DNA of 64,000 bases from positions 1,326,001 through 1,390,000 of the forward strand of contig NC_134686.1 in assembly GCF_024713945.1 (NCBI RefSeq), read 5' to 3'. Shown here in pieces: positions 1 through 13,899 of this stretch. Made by a program: the position numbers and the translations under genes. Within the stretch, counting starts at the first letter, position 1. Every line of letters begins with the position of its first letter. This DNA comes from Dermatophagoides farinae (Eukaryota > Arthropoda > Arachnida > Sarcoptiformes > Pyroglyphidae). The notes beneath the pieces are model-generated. The model worked only from the letters and a program-made list of their open reading frames with translations. It was not told the origin of the DNA and ran no database searches.

Positions 1-1500
1 ACATGCTGTTATTATTGGTGGTGTGTGCATTTCATCAATTACAATTTTAATTCATTCGTTGAATCATTGTGAATCACATTCTCAGCCAGTTAATGTGTTG
101 TTGTTGTTGTATATATATGCAATGATAATGTGTGCCCTGCCTTGCGGTATTTTTGTTACCATCATCATTCATCATATATATTTATTTTATAATTGCCAAT
201 CATTCGCAAATTGTCCCATTTGATTTTATGATTCATTTTTTGTTTTGTTTTAAATATCAACATAGAATACATCCATACAATACATCCATGTGACATATTC
301 GAATGTATTCGAATTCGAATCCAAATCAACAAACAAACAAACAATCACCATCGTCGTCAATTCAGATTCTTGAATTCTTCATTTGTAATGATGGTGTAGT
401 ATTTTTTTCTCTTGGCCATAATCTTAATCCATGTAATAATTATTCTCTTTAATCATCATCATCATAATCATATATCATAAATCTGTCCTTTTTTCATGAC
501 GATTAAATTTTTTTTTTCATCATCATATAATACAAATTCGAATATTGTTCACCCACACAAACACACACACACACACACACTAAAAAACTAACGAACAAAC
601 AACAAACGCACACATTTTTTTTTGTTGATCCTAAACGACAACAACAACAACAACAACTTTGAACATCATCAAATCAGAAGAAGAAAAATGAAAATTTCAA
701 CAAAAACAAAACAAAAAAAAACGATGATGATATGAAATATAGACAATAATTATTATTATTTCATCATAAACAACACATATATATTCAACATTTTTTTTTT
801 TGGTGGTGTTTTGATTGTGTTTTGGTTTGTGAGATTTTTTCTTTTTGTCTGGTTTTTTTTTTGTTTTATGTCTGTGATGAGAGAATGAAATGAAAAAGAC
901 ACGCGCATCATCATCATCAATAATAATAATCCACAACAAAAAAATATATTGTCGAATGTGAGACAACATCAACAACAACAACAACAAAAATTGAAAGAAA
1001 TCAAATCGACAATACACATATATACTCAACGACAACAACAACAACAAGACAAGTGTTGAGTTTTTTTTTTATTTTATTTTGTTCAATTGTGTTACCTACA
1101 ATTTCTTTTCATTTTCATTTTTTTTTGATAAATCTACTCGCCAAATTGAACAACAAACAAGATGATGAATATTGATTGATTTTATAACTATTCGATTATT
1201 GGAGAAATTATTTTAAAAAAAGTTCCTTTGAAAAAATTATCAATTTTTTTTCGATCGATTGAGAAAAAAATATTCCAAACAACAACATTATTATCATCAT
1301 TGCCGGTCAACCATTTCGACAATAATTGTCTTCAAATTTTTTTTCTCTCTTTCACGACTCTGTTTTCCATCATATGATTTTTTTCAATCATCATCATCAG
1401 AATCAATCAGCTGCTTAATTATCGTTATATTGATTGATTCTTTTTTGTTCATTAATTTTTTATTTCTTGTGGCCAATCGTGAAATGCGACATTGTACATT
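1..1500. other. Upstream noncoding region and probable 5' leader of Ras
   Basis: No coding region can be supported here. The stretch is AT-rich and full of simple repeats: a CA run near 560-580, CAA runs near 640 and 970-1045, and T tracts. Its 3' part probably holds the Ras promoter and leader, because the Ras start codon lies at 1501. Open frames in it consist of repeat-encoded residues only. Confidence 0.6.
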
Positions 1501-2923
<1,423 letters not shown>

Positions 2924-4409
2924 ACACAAAAAATACATACACACACACACACACACAAGTGTATCGTTATAATATCATTTTTTTTTAATTCTCTGGAAAA
3001 AAAACATGTTGATAATAATAATAATGATGATAAAAACCACACACACACACACACACACATTTACACTAAGACAAAAAAAAAAAACAATCTGACTGTTGTT
3101 TGTATAATCATCAATCAATCAATCGATTCATTTTGGAAAATTTGAAAATAAATTATTAATTCAGAGAAAATAATATAATTGAAAACAAATTGAATTGTAT
3201 TGTATTGAAAAACTGTCTTGTTCTGTTCAATATGTTTTTCTATGTGTGTGTGTAAATGATGATGATGATGAAAAATGTCAAATTTTCATTTTTCTATATG
3301 TAAAACAATTGTGTCCGACATTCATTCACTCACACACACACACACAGACACACACACACACTTACAGAATGAACATTTGATTCTTTATACATCAAACAAA
3401 AATTTAATTTTCACCAGCAGCACACACACAAACATGACAATAATTGAGAATTGAAGAATACAACAACAACAGAATTCAAAAGACTTTTAATGTGTATGTG
3501 TGTGTGTGTGTGTGAAAAGAGGGTGATAGAATTGAAATTTTTTTTATTATTATTCAGCACATAAATTTTTTTTTTTTTTTTTTTGTAAAATTTCACAATT
3601 TAATTTTTTTTCTTATTGATTAATCGATTGTCATTTGATCGTTGACTGTGTGTGTGTGTGTGTGTTTTGCATTGAAAAACATTTTTTTTTTATATCTGAA
3701 ATTTGACTTTTTCTTTGTGTGTTTATGTGTGCAAATGTAATTGATACACACAACAAACTTTGACAAAAATAAAAAAAAAAAGTTTTCCAGACTTTTTCTG
3801 GATCATACACCCACGTGCACACCCACACACACACACGCCTACACGTTGAATATAAAACTTGATATACACACACACACACACACACAGGCACTACTACACA
3901 TTTTTAGGAAGATTTTTTTTTTCTATTTCAATTTTTCATTTCATTTTAAAATTCTTTGTCAATTTATTTATGACAACAATAGCAACAATTCCGGAATTGA
4001 AACCGGAATCGAAATCGAAACCGTAACTACTACTACTACTGCGACGATGACGAATTAAAATTTGCTTATTATTATCATCATCATCATTATAATTATAATT
4101 TTGTAAAATAATTAATTTTCTAATATATATCCCAGAATCGATCGATGGTCCTGTCCGTGCTCACCACCACTCAGCCACAATTTTTTTTCAATTCTAAACA
4201 ATAAAAATTCTTTAAAAAAAATTACATAAAAATTCCAATGTTCCAATCATTTTTTTTTATTTATTTATTATTGCCATTTATATGATAATGATGACGATGA
4301 TGATGATGATGATGATGATGATCCTGAAAAGATAAAAACGAGAAAAAAAGAAAAGAATGGGTTCAAAATCAATTTTCAATGAAGATTTTCATTTTTTTTT
4401 TCGCCCTTT
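2924..4409. other. Ras 3' UTR and convergent intergenic region
   Basis: The first part is the Ras 3' UTR, with CA runs and a poly(A) signal at 3147-3152. The rest, to the end of the convergent phosphatase gene at 4410, holds many (CA)n/(TG)n and T tracts (3030-3060, 3330-3360, 3480-3515, 3645-3665, 3820-3890). Open frames here encode only repeat-derived Thr-His or Val-Cys strings. I see no gene. Confidence 0.6.
3147..3152 (+). terminator. Ras poly(A) signal AATAAA
   Basis: A canonical AATAAA lies 224 bases after the Ras stop codon, following a CA-rich 3' UTR. It is the first good signal downstream. Confidence 0.5.
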
Positions 4410-7400
4410 CTATTTAAAATTAGCATATTGATCGAATGATTGTAAATAGGCCAGTGCCACTTGATGTAGATATAGATATTGTTCCTAGTTGTTTTTTTTA
4501 CGGTTGATCGAAAAATGATGACATGGATGAATATATATATATGAAAATAGAAAAAGAAACCAGAAAAAAAATCATATCAGAATCAAATCAAATCAAATCA
4601 CACCATATATAATGTATATATATAGAGATAGCAAGAAAGATGATTATTCATCATCAGTTTAGATAAAATGTTATTGGCATCGACCAAAAAAAAAAAAAAA
4701 AATCCATAACGTCTGTGTATGTTGTATAATAATACAAATGTACTTACATAATTAATAATAAATTGTGGCCGATTGGCACGAATTTTTTGTACAGCAAGAA
4801 AAACATCAATCTGTTGTTCTTCTTTAATACGTTCGAATATAAAATCAGCCGCACAGAATAGGCCACTTAATTGTACACCATCGCTGTAATTGTTTTCGTT
4901 TTCAAATAAGTGGGTTTCAAATGATTTTTGTTTTCGTTTACATAAAGCAAAAAAAAAAAAAAAATGAATGGATGATATTTGATAGACAAAGAAAAATGAT
5001 GATAAAAAAAAAATTTGCACTTACATGCATTGTATGACTAACGGATGTGATGATGACGATGAACTGGAAACATTTGTTGTTGTATATTGATCCAATTTCT
5101 CTCGAAGTTCTATTAATTCATAACATGATCGTAATAATGATGATGTTTTCATTGTTTTTGTTGTAGCAGTTGTTGTTGAAGAAATGATTGTCGTTGATGA
5201 ACTAACAACACCGCCACCACCACCACCACCATCACCACTGCTTATTATTGTTCCGTCAATATTGCCTATGATTGTATTTAAATTTTTCAAATGAAATTGT
5301 CTTACAATCAATTCATCTGGACGAATTTGAAATGTTCTCATCAATATATTTGAACCTGATAACATTTCTTCTTTAACCAATGTGATTGATAATTCATTAT
5401 TGTTGAAATCAAATTTCTTGTTCACAATGGTTGGCCAATACTACAATATCACAGATACACAAAATTTGGATGAAAAAAAACAGAGAATAAATCAATGAAC
5501 CAATAAATAATTGAATAATTACAAAAACCAAAAAAAAAAAAAAAATTTACAATTTGATCATCATTGAAAACATCACCCAACAACACTATGGTCGTACAAC
5601 GGGTATTTTCAATCATTTTCCAAAATTGTTGTCGATTATTTTCAAACGGTATCTGTGTAACGATATAGGCATCTTTTTTACGATATCCCTGTTCAAAAAA
5701 AATGAATTATTAATGAAACAAACAAAAATATTAGATGGACGTTGGTCGAAATGAGAAGAATGCAAAAGAAAAAAAAACACATTTACATTTATATAGACAG
5801 CGTTTATATAATCTTCATGATTCGGTAGAATCACACGAGCATGATCGGCTATATGATATGTAGAAATAGAAAATAATTTGAATAAGAATTCGAAAAGTAA
5901 GAAGAAAAAAAAATTAGTTCAATTTCTCAACCTACGTGGAATAACATCTTCACGACGATTTAATTTACTATTTATCAAACCAAATTTTGATGCCTGATTT
6001 GCTGTCGATTTACGGAATGACATTATATTCAATATTTCAAATTGTTTACGTAAACGACATTTATCTTTATGATAATAATGATTATTATGATGATGATGAT
6101 GATTTCCTTTGGTCATCATTTCAAAATATGATTCAAAATCATTACAAGAAATATCCGATGATTCATGTGATAATGCTTCAACCAATATATGATATACAAA
6201 TACATATTGGCTAAATTTTTCAACCATATTAATACGTTGTAAACGCATTTTACAGAAATGGCCTAAAATATCAATTTTTTTCTCTTTACGTGCCATTTCT
6301 AGCATTGAATCAATAAGAATAAATGCACCAGTACGACCAATACCGGCTGAACAATGAACAATAATATGTGATGATTCTTTATAGAATGGATGTGTACGTA
6401 TACGATTAATGAAACTGATCAATGTACAAACATATAATGGTACATTATGATCTGGCCATGATATAAAATGATATTGATTGACAATCATTTGTTGTTGTTG
6501 TTGTTGTGAATCGGATTTTTCACATAAAAATGATCTTATTACATAATCAGCAAATAATTCTGTACTTTGTAATGTGACTTTAATTTTTCCATAAAATTGA
6601 CTGATTTCAGGCCAATATTTTTCACATTTCATTCGGCCACTTTCTTCTAGATTCGTTAACATTACAATCTGTTGACATTTGTATTGCCAAATACAGCGCC
6701 AAAAATCTTCAATAGTAGTATCGATTGGACCTTGTGATGCAATATAACGTTTTGGACGACGATATCCATCAATAAAATTGGCATTAATATAATTTGTATC
6801 TTCAGGTAAATCTTCTTTCAATATCACTCTAGTATGATCATATGGTAATAGATTTCCATAACGATTTTTTGTTTTATGTTGCGGCAATCGGCCATCATTC
6901 CAGCTATTCATTTTAGATTTAGGTACACTATCATATTCTTGACGTATTCTTTCTTCATTCAATAGATCCGGTATCATGGTGATGATTTTATCCACATGAA
7001 TTATATTGGATTTTGGTTCAAAAACAAATGTTTCTGCTGCTGCTGCTGCTGTTGGATTCTCTTGATCATTGAGTAGATGTGTTTTCATCATTTTATTACT
7101 TGGACGTTGTTTACGCCAGAAAAGGATTCCATTTTCTTTTTGTCGCCGATTTCCGCAATAATTTCTGTGCACACATTTATAAATGAGAGATTTTCATTCA
7201 AAACAGAAAAAAAAACAATCAAAACTTACATATAAATCAACATTGCCAACAATATACAGGTGATGAGCAATAAAATGCCCAAAATAATTATCAACAAAAT
7301 TTCAGTTGTCGATGAATTTGATTGATTTGTAAAAACTAAGAGAAAAAAAAATGAAATCGAATTAAAAAATTTGTGAAAAAATCAATTTTTTGGGGTAAAA

Positions 7401-8084
7401 AAAAAAATTCAAATTACAATAGAATACTTTTGGATGTAATGCAATATTAACAACACCAGTATGATCAAAGAATACGATACCAAATTTAAAACGTGCATTT
7501 GGTGGATGAAAATTAGTCAATTCTGTATGGCCAAACAACATTGTTGGTCTATTGATTTTAATCGAATTAACTTTGGTCACATCTAATTGATCAATTTCTT
7601 TGATAAATATTTGATCAACAATAGATAAATCAAATACATAAAGATAAATTTCCAATTCCGGTAGCTGAAGACATTTATTCTTGATTTTAATCTTGAATGT
7701 ACCATTTATTTGTGGAAACACTTGAAACAAATCGGCAGGTGAATCTGATTTGAAATTGATCAATAAAATTAAAAAGACTTTTTTTCTCAATAAAATCATC
7801 AAAATCAATTAATACCGTAACATTGTTGTATGGCTGAAACATCGTCGCCTGTTTCAGAATATGGTGTTTGTCCATTAACAAAACTGATGCTGACGATGAT
7901 GATGATCATACCATAACTAATCATCATCATCATCATTGATTGAAACAAAGATCGAGACAAACCAAGCTGAAATGATACTGTAAATGAATAGAAATGTCAT
8001 AAATGAAAGAACAAAAAAAACACATGTTTGTCGATAATAATAATAATTACCACGATTGAATGGATGAAATGATTGTTTAAACAT
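4410..8084 (-). CDS. Receptor-type protein tyrosine phosphatase, active D1 and degenerate D2
   Basis: Ten exons on the minus strand: 8051-8084, 7816-7977, 7418-7744, 7230-7335, 5936-7164, 5787-5848, 5551-5688, 5025-5440, 4748-4883 and 4410-4484. All joins are phase-consistent and give 894 residues. The N-terminus is a signal peptide, most likely cleaved after residue 40-50. A short extracellular part of about 140 residues and one transmembrane helix (about 186-207, Leu/Ile-rich) follow. D1 carries NRYGNLLPYDHTRV, the WPD loop at about 446-448 and the P-loop HCSAGIGRTG at about 480-489 with catalytic Cys481, so it should be active. D2 keeps the fold (YWP, DHARVILP) but its loop reads QCIDGVQLSG and it lacks the arginine, so it should be catalytically dead, as in many receptor phosphatases. 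The short ectodomain recalls the alpha/epsilon type, but I cannot assign a subtype. D2 is lengthened by Gly and Ser/Thr-rich inserts. The extracellular exons are the least certain. Confidence 0.85.
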
Positions 8085-8935
8085 TATTTTTCGTTATTCT
8101 ATCATCACTTGGTTGATAGCGGGAAAAAAATTCATTCGAATTTTTTTTTCAATTCATCATCATCAATTGAATTAAATCAATGAATGAATGAATGTAGCAA
8201 ACAAACAAACCATCAAACAGTTGAACATTTTTGATTGATTTTTTATTTTACCATTCATTCAAAATCAATGTGAAAAAAATGCTAAAAATTTCTTCACAAT
8301 TTCGATACAAATTACGATGATGATGATGATGATGTGGTTCATGTTGACAGTAGGTTTTTTTTCAAAAAGGATATGACCATATCCTTTGTAGATTATTTTA
8401 CAACAACAACAACGTTTTCATCTTCTTTTTTTTTGTTAATTTTTCCTGGTATCAATACCGGATTAGTTGTTTACTGGACACTTTTGTCCCTGTTGTCATT
8501 TCGTTTTTGTTGTTGTTGTTGTTGTTGTTGTTTTGGATTTCATATTTTCATTTTTTGTGGCCAATGACGTAAACTAGTAGTACTGTAATATGATTGATGC
8601 ACGTATTTTATATTGTTTCAAAAACAAAAAAAAATCAGCCAAAAAAAATCAATTAAATTGAATCAATCAATTGATTGATGATTGATATATATCGTCGGGA
8701 TCTATGGCCAGAATGGAATCTTTTTTTTTCGATTTTATTTTGTTCTTGAAATAATGATAATTGCGCCATCTTGTGTCAATATATGGCAATAATAATTTGT
8801 CAGCTGAACCATTTTGTATACAACCGAAAACATTCGAATTCATTCATTCGATTGATTCGATTTATTATCATGATTATCATGTTCATCGATTTTTATTTTG
8901 ATTGATTTTGATTTTACAATGACATCATAATAATA
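8085..8935. other. Divergent promoter region, phosphatase and UPF0235
   Basis: This 851-base stretch lies between the starts of two head-to-head genes. No gene is visible. It contains AT-rich sequence, a CAA run near 8401, a GTT run near 8505-8530 and a CTCF-like motif at 8763-8776. Confidence 0.5.
8763..8776 (-). promoter_or_regulatory. CTCF-like motif
   Basis: Read on the minus strand the 14 bases are ACACAAGATGGCGC, matching 12 of 14 positions of the bilaterian CTCF core CCASYAGRKGGCRS. It lies 160 bases upstream of the UPF0235 start, in a divergent promoter region. A motif match alone does not prove binding. Confidence 0.35.
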
Positions 8936-9509
8936 ATGTCTTCGATTATTATTCCAAAATCTATTGTTCCAATTGTTCAATCATCAACAACGATAAAATT
9001 AATAATACGAGCTAAACCTGGTGCTAAAAAATCACAAATTATCAGTATCGATGATGATGCTATTGGTGTACAGATTGCTGCACCACCAAGGTAAATATAA
9101 TAATAATAATTTCAATCTTAATATGGATTCTTGTTTCTATACAAATTATTTTTTCATTTCAATTCATTCATATATCAATTATATTTGGCCATCCACCATT
9201 CATTTTCATAATTATTATTATTATTATTCCTTCTTTTTCAATTCTTCGTTTTCTTTTTCATTTTGTTTTGTTTTCTGTTTGAATAGAGAAGGTGCAGCAA
9301 ATGAAGAATTGATTGATTATATGAGTCACGTTTTGGGTGTTAAAACTAAATGTATCCAATTGGATGTTGGTACAAAATCTCGAAATAAAATTTTATTGAT
9401 TAATTTTGGAACAACAACAAACAACAAGCAACAACAACAACAGCAACAGCCAACAATAACGACAGCTGAAAAAGTGTTGAAAATGTTAAAAGAGGATATG
9501 GATCGTTAA
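8936..9509 (+). CDS. UPF0235/DUF167 family protein (human C15orf40-like)
   Basis: Two exons, 8936-9090 and 9287-9509, encode 125 residues. The family core is clear: RAKPGAKKS near residue 26, GVQIAAPPREGAANEELI spanning the splice join, and a final LDVGTKSRNKILLI. DUF167 proteins (YggU in bacteria) are small alpha/beta proteins of unknown function, present from bacteria to man. The usual length is about 100-130 residues. A Gln run from a CAA/CAG repeat near the C-terminus is a local elaboration seen across this genome. The start is the first ATG in frame, preceded by a T-rich leader. Identity is certain at family level; function is unknown. Confidence 0.9.
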
Positions 9510-10252
9510 CATGTTTTTTTATTCTCAATCAGACAAACAAAAAATGCTAAATGGTTTTTTGTTGTAAATTTATATGGAAAATAAATAACAAAATATTCTT
9601 TTTTTATACACTAAACTATCGATGTGGTTAATAATAATGTAATGATGACCTTGTATGTCGTGGTCATCATCAACGGTGTCGATGTCATTGATCATTTGCT
9701 TGTTTTTTTTGCCTTTTCTTAAACTTTCATTATCAATCACATTGACAATAAGATCACGTTTTGTGGTGGTGGTGGTGGTCATTGTGGTGGAATGATTCTG
9801 CATCTGGATTTTTTTATTTTTTTTTAATTTATTTACAATCCAATCCGAGCCAAGCCAAACCACGCGGAAAAAAAATTTTTGTTTTCTTTTGACAGGTGCA
9901 TCAAACAACAACGACAACCGTTAAATAAGCAAGAAAAAAAATTCTATCAATCAAAAAAAAAAAAAAAAACAGAAAAAAAACCGTTGTTGAATGATTTGTG
10001 ATTGTGTGTGTGTGTGTGTGTATGTGTGCTATATAAATTGACAAAATCATTTTCATTCTGCCAAACAAACACACAAAAAAAATGACAGAAAAAATTACTT
10101 TTCCATTCTACATTGTCATCTGATGAAATTTACATGAAAAAAAATCGACGACGACGACGACGACGACCTGTTGATTGTTTATCATCACCATTTAGATATA
10201 TAATGAATATGTGTGGTAAAATTTAAAAAAAAAAATCTTTTTCCATGTTTTG
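9510..10252. other. UPF0235 3' UTR and upstream region of the CRMP long exon
   Basis: A poly(A) signal lies at 9580-9585. After it come GTG/CCA repeats, A tracts, a TG run near 9995-10020 and a CGA repeat near 10146-10166. One minus-strand open frame (9570-9917) has no ATG and looks repeat-derived. No gene is supported. Confidence 0.5.
9580..9585 (+). terminator. UPF0235 poly(A) signal AATAAA
   Basis: AATAAA occurs 70 bases after the stop codon, in an AT-rich leader-to-tail setting typical of this window. Confidence 0.5.
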
Positions 10253-11551
10253 ATGATTTTAATTGAAATTATAATCATTTTACCAACAACAAAATTGATG
10301 CCAAAATCATTAACGACAACAGATAAAATGCCACATCAAACTATTAATAAATTATTTGAATCATCACCATTATATACATCGAATTTATATGATTCAAAAC
10401 AAAAAAGTCGATCACATTTAGTGTTATTTGAAACAATAACGGATAAATATTCCAATGATGATGATGATAATGGAAATAATAAGAAAAAATCTCGATCAAC
10501 GAAAAAATCAGCCAGACAACTTGAACATTCAAATGCAATTGGTTATTTGGGTAGACCATTATCATCATTATCACCACAACAATATCGACAAAATTATGAT
10601 GATGATCATCACTATAAATCGGTCAACGACGTTCACAAATATCATCAAAGAACATCGACACCGATTCAAAGAGCAACAAATCCAAAAATACAAACAGCGG
10701 CTAGTCGTAATGAATCAAGTGCTGTTCGTGCTGCATTAATGTTACCCGAACATGGTGATAATGATGATGATGATGATTCGATTTTATTTCGATCTATTGG
10801 TAACTATGATGATTCTTATGATGATGATAGTAGAGATGTTTATGATCATAATAAAACATCACCATCATCATCACCATCATCATTGATGTATGATTTTAAT
10901 GGTAATATAACTGGAAAAAAACATTCTAAAAATGACTACAATGATAATGATGATGATCAACAGATGAATTGTTGGCGCGTTTCATCGGATTCAAACATTC
11001 TTATTCCATCTTCCATTAATAATAATAATAAAAATAAACAAAATCGAATCATAAAAATGCCAATCATAAATGACATACCATCTACTATTTTGCCAACAAA
11101 TAAACCGAGAAAAATAGTCAAACAAAATGAGCTTTCACCCGATAATGGTAGCTATTTTTTACAACAACAACAACAACAGCAACAACAATTACTGCCAATT
11201 TCATCGATCGCCACCGTCAACAACAACTACAACGAAAACAACTCAAACTTGAATATTGATGATGATGATGATGATAGACGACGACAACGACGACGGCGGC
11301 AAACAAACAACACTAACGTCGATATTGTTACTAAGAAACAACAACAACAAACGAGCAGAGGTGTATTAGGAAAAATTTATCCATCATTTTCAACGCCACA
11401 AATTTATTATTCAAATAATAATTTTGATTGTAAAAATTCATTTCATCATCAAAAATATAATCATCGAAAGTGGCCATATAATCAACAGCTACAAAGTTTT
11501 TCCATAATCATGACTGATGAACAACGTTTACAACAACAGACTGAACAAGAG
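10253..11551 (+). CDS. Probable alternative first coding exon of a long CRMP isoform
   Basis: One open exon of 433 codons (first ATG at 10253; further in-frame ATGs at 10298 and 10328) ends at a donor, GAG|GTTAGT, in phase 0. The second CRMP exon (14208) also enters in phase 0, so the two would join without a break. The protein is low-complexity: Asp, Asn, Gln and Ser runs. Two pieces are reminiscent of the vertebrate long CRMP/DPYSL N-terminus: GYLGRPLSSLSPQQYRQNY near residue 100 resembles the vertebrate YLARP...RQKYGG region, and LFESS near 30 resembles AFESK. Vertebrate long isoforms use just this layout, with an upstream alternative first exon. The link to CRMP is inference; a separate low-complexity gene is the alternative. 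Confidence 0.55.
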
Positions 11552-13899
11552 GTTAGTTAAATATTCAAAAAACAAAAGAATTTTCGAACAAGAAAACGAA
11601 AATTCTTATCTAAACAAAACAAAAAAAAACCACTCAATGAGAATTACCCCAAGACCATTTGCGAGTGGCGAGAAGAGAGAGAGAAAGAGAAAAACAAAAT
11701 TCTTGACATGATTATGATTGTGTGTGTGTTCTATCTCTCCCACCCTGTGTTTGTAATGTTTGATGGAGAGATTTTTTTTTCATCCAAATTCAATCGAGCG
11801 TGATTTAAGAAAAATTATGATTACCCGAAATATATGAGATCTGTCCAATCTATTTACACAACAGTGTGTTTATGATGTGAAAGATGATGATGATACACTT
11901 GATCATCATCAAAATTGTTGTTTGTGTTTGAGTCAATTTACCATGACAGTGAAATGATGATCAATATAAATAAACTTTTTGAATTGAATTTAAAATTAAA
12001 ATGAATAAAAATAATTAGCTAGCTATATATTGACTAGTGAATGTCAATCATCACTTTATTTATTCGATTCGATTTCTATTTGACCATCTGTAATTTTTTT
12101 TTTTTTTTTTTTGGTTTCGAAATTCCGTTATAGCCAAATTCGAATCAAAGAATTTTGTTTATGATTTTCAGTTGCATTTGAATTATATTTATATATATAT
12201 GTGTTCATTGAACCTGAATAAAACGCTAATGCGCAAGAAAAATCGCAATAAAAAAAACATTCTGGAATTTCCCAACTTGACAACATGACCGAATATAGAA
12301 TCGGCCCTAGCTAATCGAATGAATGACTCACATACCATATGCTCTCCCTTTTTTTTCTATATATATATATATAAACCAACACCCTACCCGAAAAATAAAA
12401 ATGGTTTCATTTTCGGGTATTTCAGGAGAGAGCGAGATAGGAAAAATTGTAAAAAAAAATCCAACTCATCTATAATATGCTCTCGCCTTATTTTGAGTCG
12501 GGTATATGATCAACCAAACCAACCAAACCAGCCGCCATATTATCACAAATGTGTATACATTTGTGAATATTATACAATCATCATCATCATCATCAATATA
12601 TGACTATATTGGGTTGAACCAGAAATCGCGCGGGAGAAAGAGAGTGAGAAAGAGAGAGAGAGAGAGAAAGAACGATACTGGACTGGTTTGCCATAAAAAA
12701 AATTTTTTTTTCTCTATAAATTGTATGTTGTACTCCATGATATACCATGTATTCATGGGTTGTTGTTGTTGTTTTAGGTTTTGTTGGAATGCTTCATTTT
12801 TTTCTGGTTTAAAGTTTGTGTCATCCATTTTTTTTCCGAATGTGTTTATGATGATGATGATGATGATCATTGTTGGTGAAGCGCATCAAACGATTGTTTT
12901 TCACTAATTTTTTTTACCATTCATTCATTCATTTATTTATTTGTTTGGCTGTATACTCAATTTGTTTAAAAAAGAACAAAAAAAACCAGCAGCGATCATG
13001 ATGATCATGTTCATCAACAACAACAACAACAACAACAATAACCGATGATAATCATTTTGAGACGCACTACTTTTTTATATATAATAATAATACCCATTGT
13101 TGAATTTAAATGTATGTGTCAGGAGTGAATTGAATGTTGATGATTAACATTCGAAAATTTATTTTTTGTTGTTCTCGTGAAACAAACACCATATGAGAGA
13201 TGTGCAAGATAATAACTGTGTCATTTCATTTTTTTTATCTATAATTGAGACAAACTAGAACAACAAACAACAACAACAACAACAACTTGTTTTTCATTTA
13301 ACTGGTAGTGGCAGTGAATACCATCATCATCATCATCATCATCTTCATCATAATCAACCATTGTCATATTTTTTTTGTTTTTTTTACACACTTTAAAAAC
13401 AACAAACTTTTTTCGCTTCAATTGATTTGATTATCATCAATCAATCAATCAATTTAATAATTTGATTTGATTTGATTTTTTTTTTATATTTTTAAATTTG
13501 ATTTTATCTTCACCCTGTACAACAACAACACTAACAACAACAACTACGACGACGACCGATCTATGATTTTTTTTTATGATCTTTTACTTTGTACAAAAAA
13601 AAGTTGTTGGTTGATTTGTGCAAAGATTATTATGATTGTGTGTGTGTGTGTGTGTCACTTGATTTGCTTTTAGAGAAAAAAAAATAAAAGAGAGAAGCGA
13701 ATCATCATTTATATTAATAGTTTTGGTTGTGTGTGTGTGTGTGTGTTTTGGGTTTTTTTTTTTTTTGCTTTCCATACAAGATTTTGAAATCGAATTATTT
13801 TATATTTAACCGAAAATAGAACCTTTGAAACATTTGCACATTTGTTTTTTATATATACTGCTTTTAAAACATTATTTGTGACAATTTTTTTTGTTTATA
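11552..13899. other. Intron of the long CRMP isoform or intergenic region
   Basis: No further coding exon is visible in 2.3 kb. Contents are CA, GAGA (12640-12670), CAA and ATG repeats, T tracts, and an exact YY1/Pho-type motif at 12532-12542. Part of it should be the promoter of the short CRMP isoform. Confidence 0.5.
12532..12542 (-). promoter_or_regulatory. YY1/Pho-like motif
   Basis: On the minus strand the sequence reads AATATGGCGGC, an exact match to the YY1 consensus AANATGGCGGC. It lies about 1.4 kb upstream of the short CRMP start. Significance is uncertain because no transcription start is known. Confidence 0.25.

Noticed and set aside
3030-3890. Regular CA/TG arrays that could suggest a CRISPR or satellite
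   Set aside because: They are simple dinucleotide microsatellites without unique spacers.
9570-9917. Minus-strand 115-codon frame after UPF0235
   Set aside because: It has no ATG (it opens at TTG), contains Thr/Asp repeats, and lies in the 3' UTR of the plus-strand gene.
12604-12907. Frames on both strands around the GAGA repeat
   Set aside because: Repeat-coded on both strands, with no conserved text; treated as intron or intergenic.
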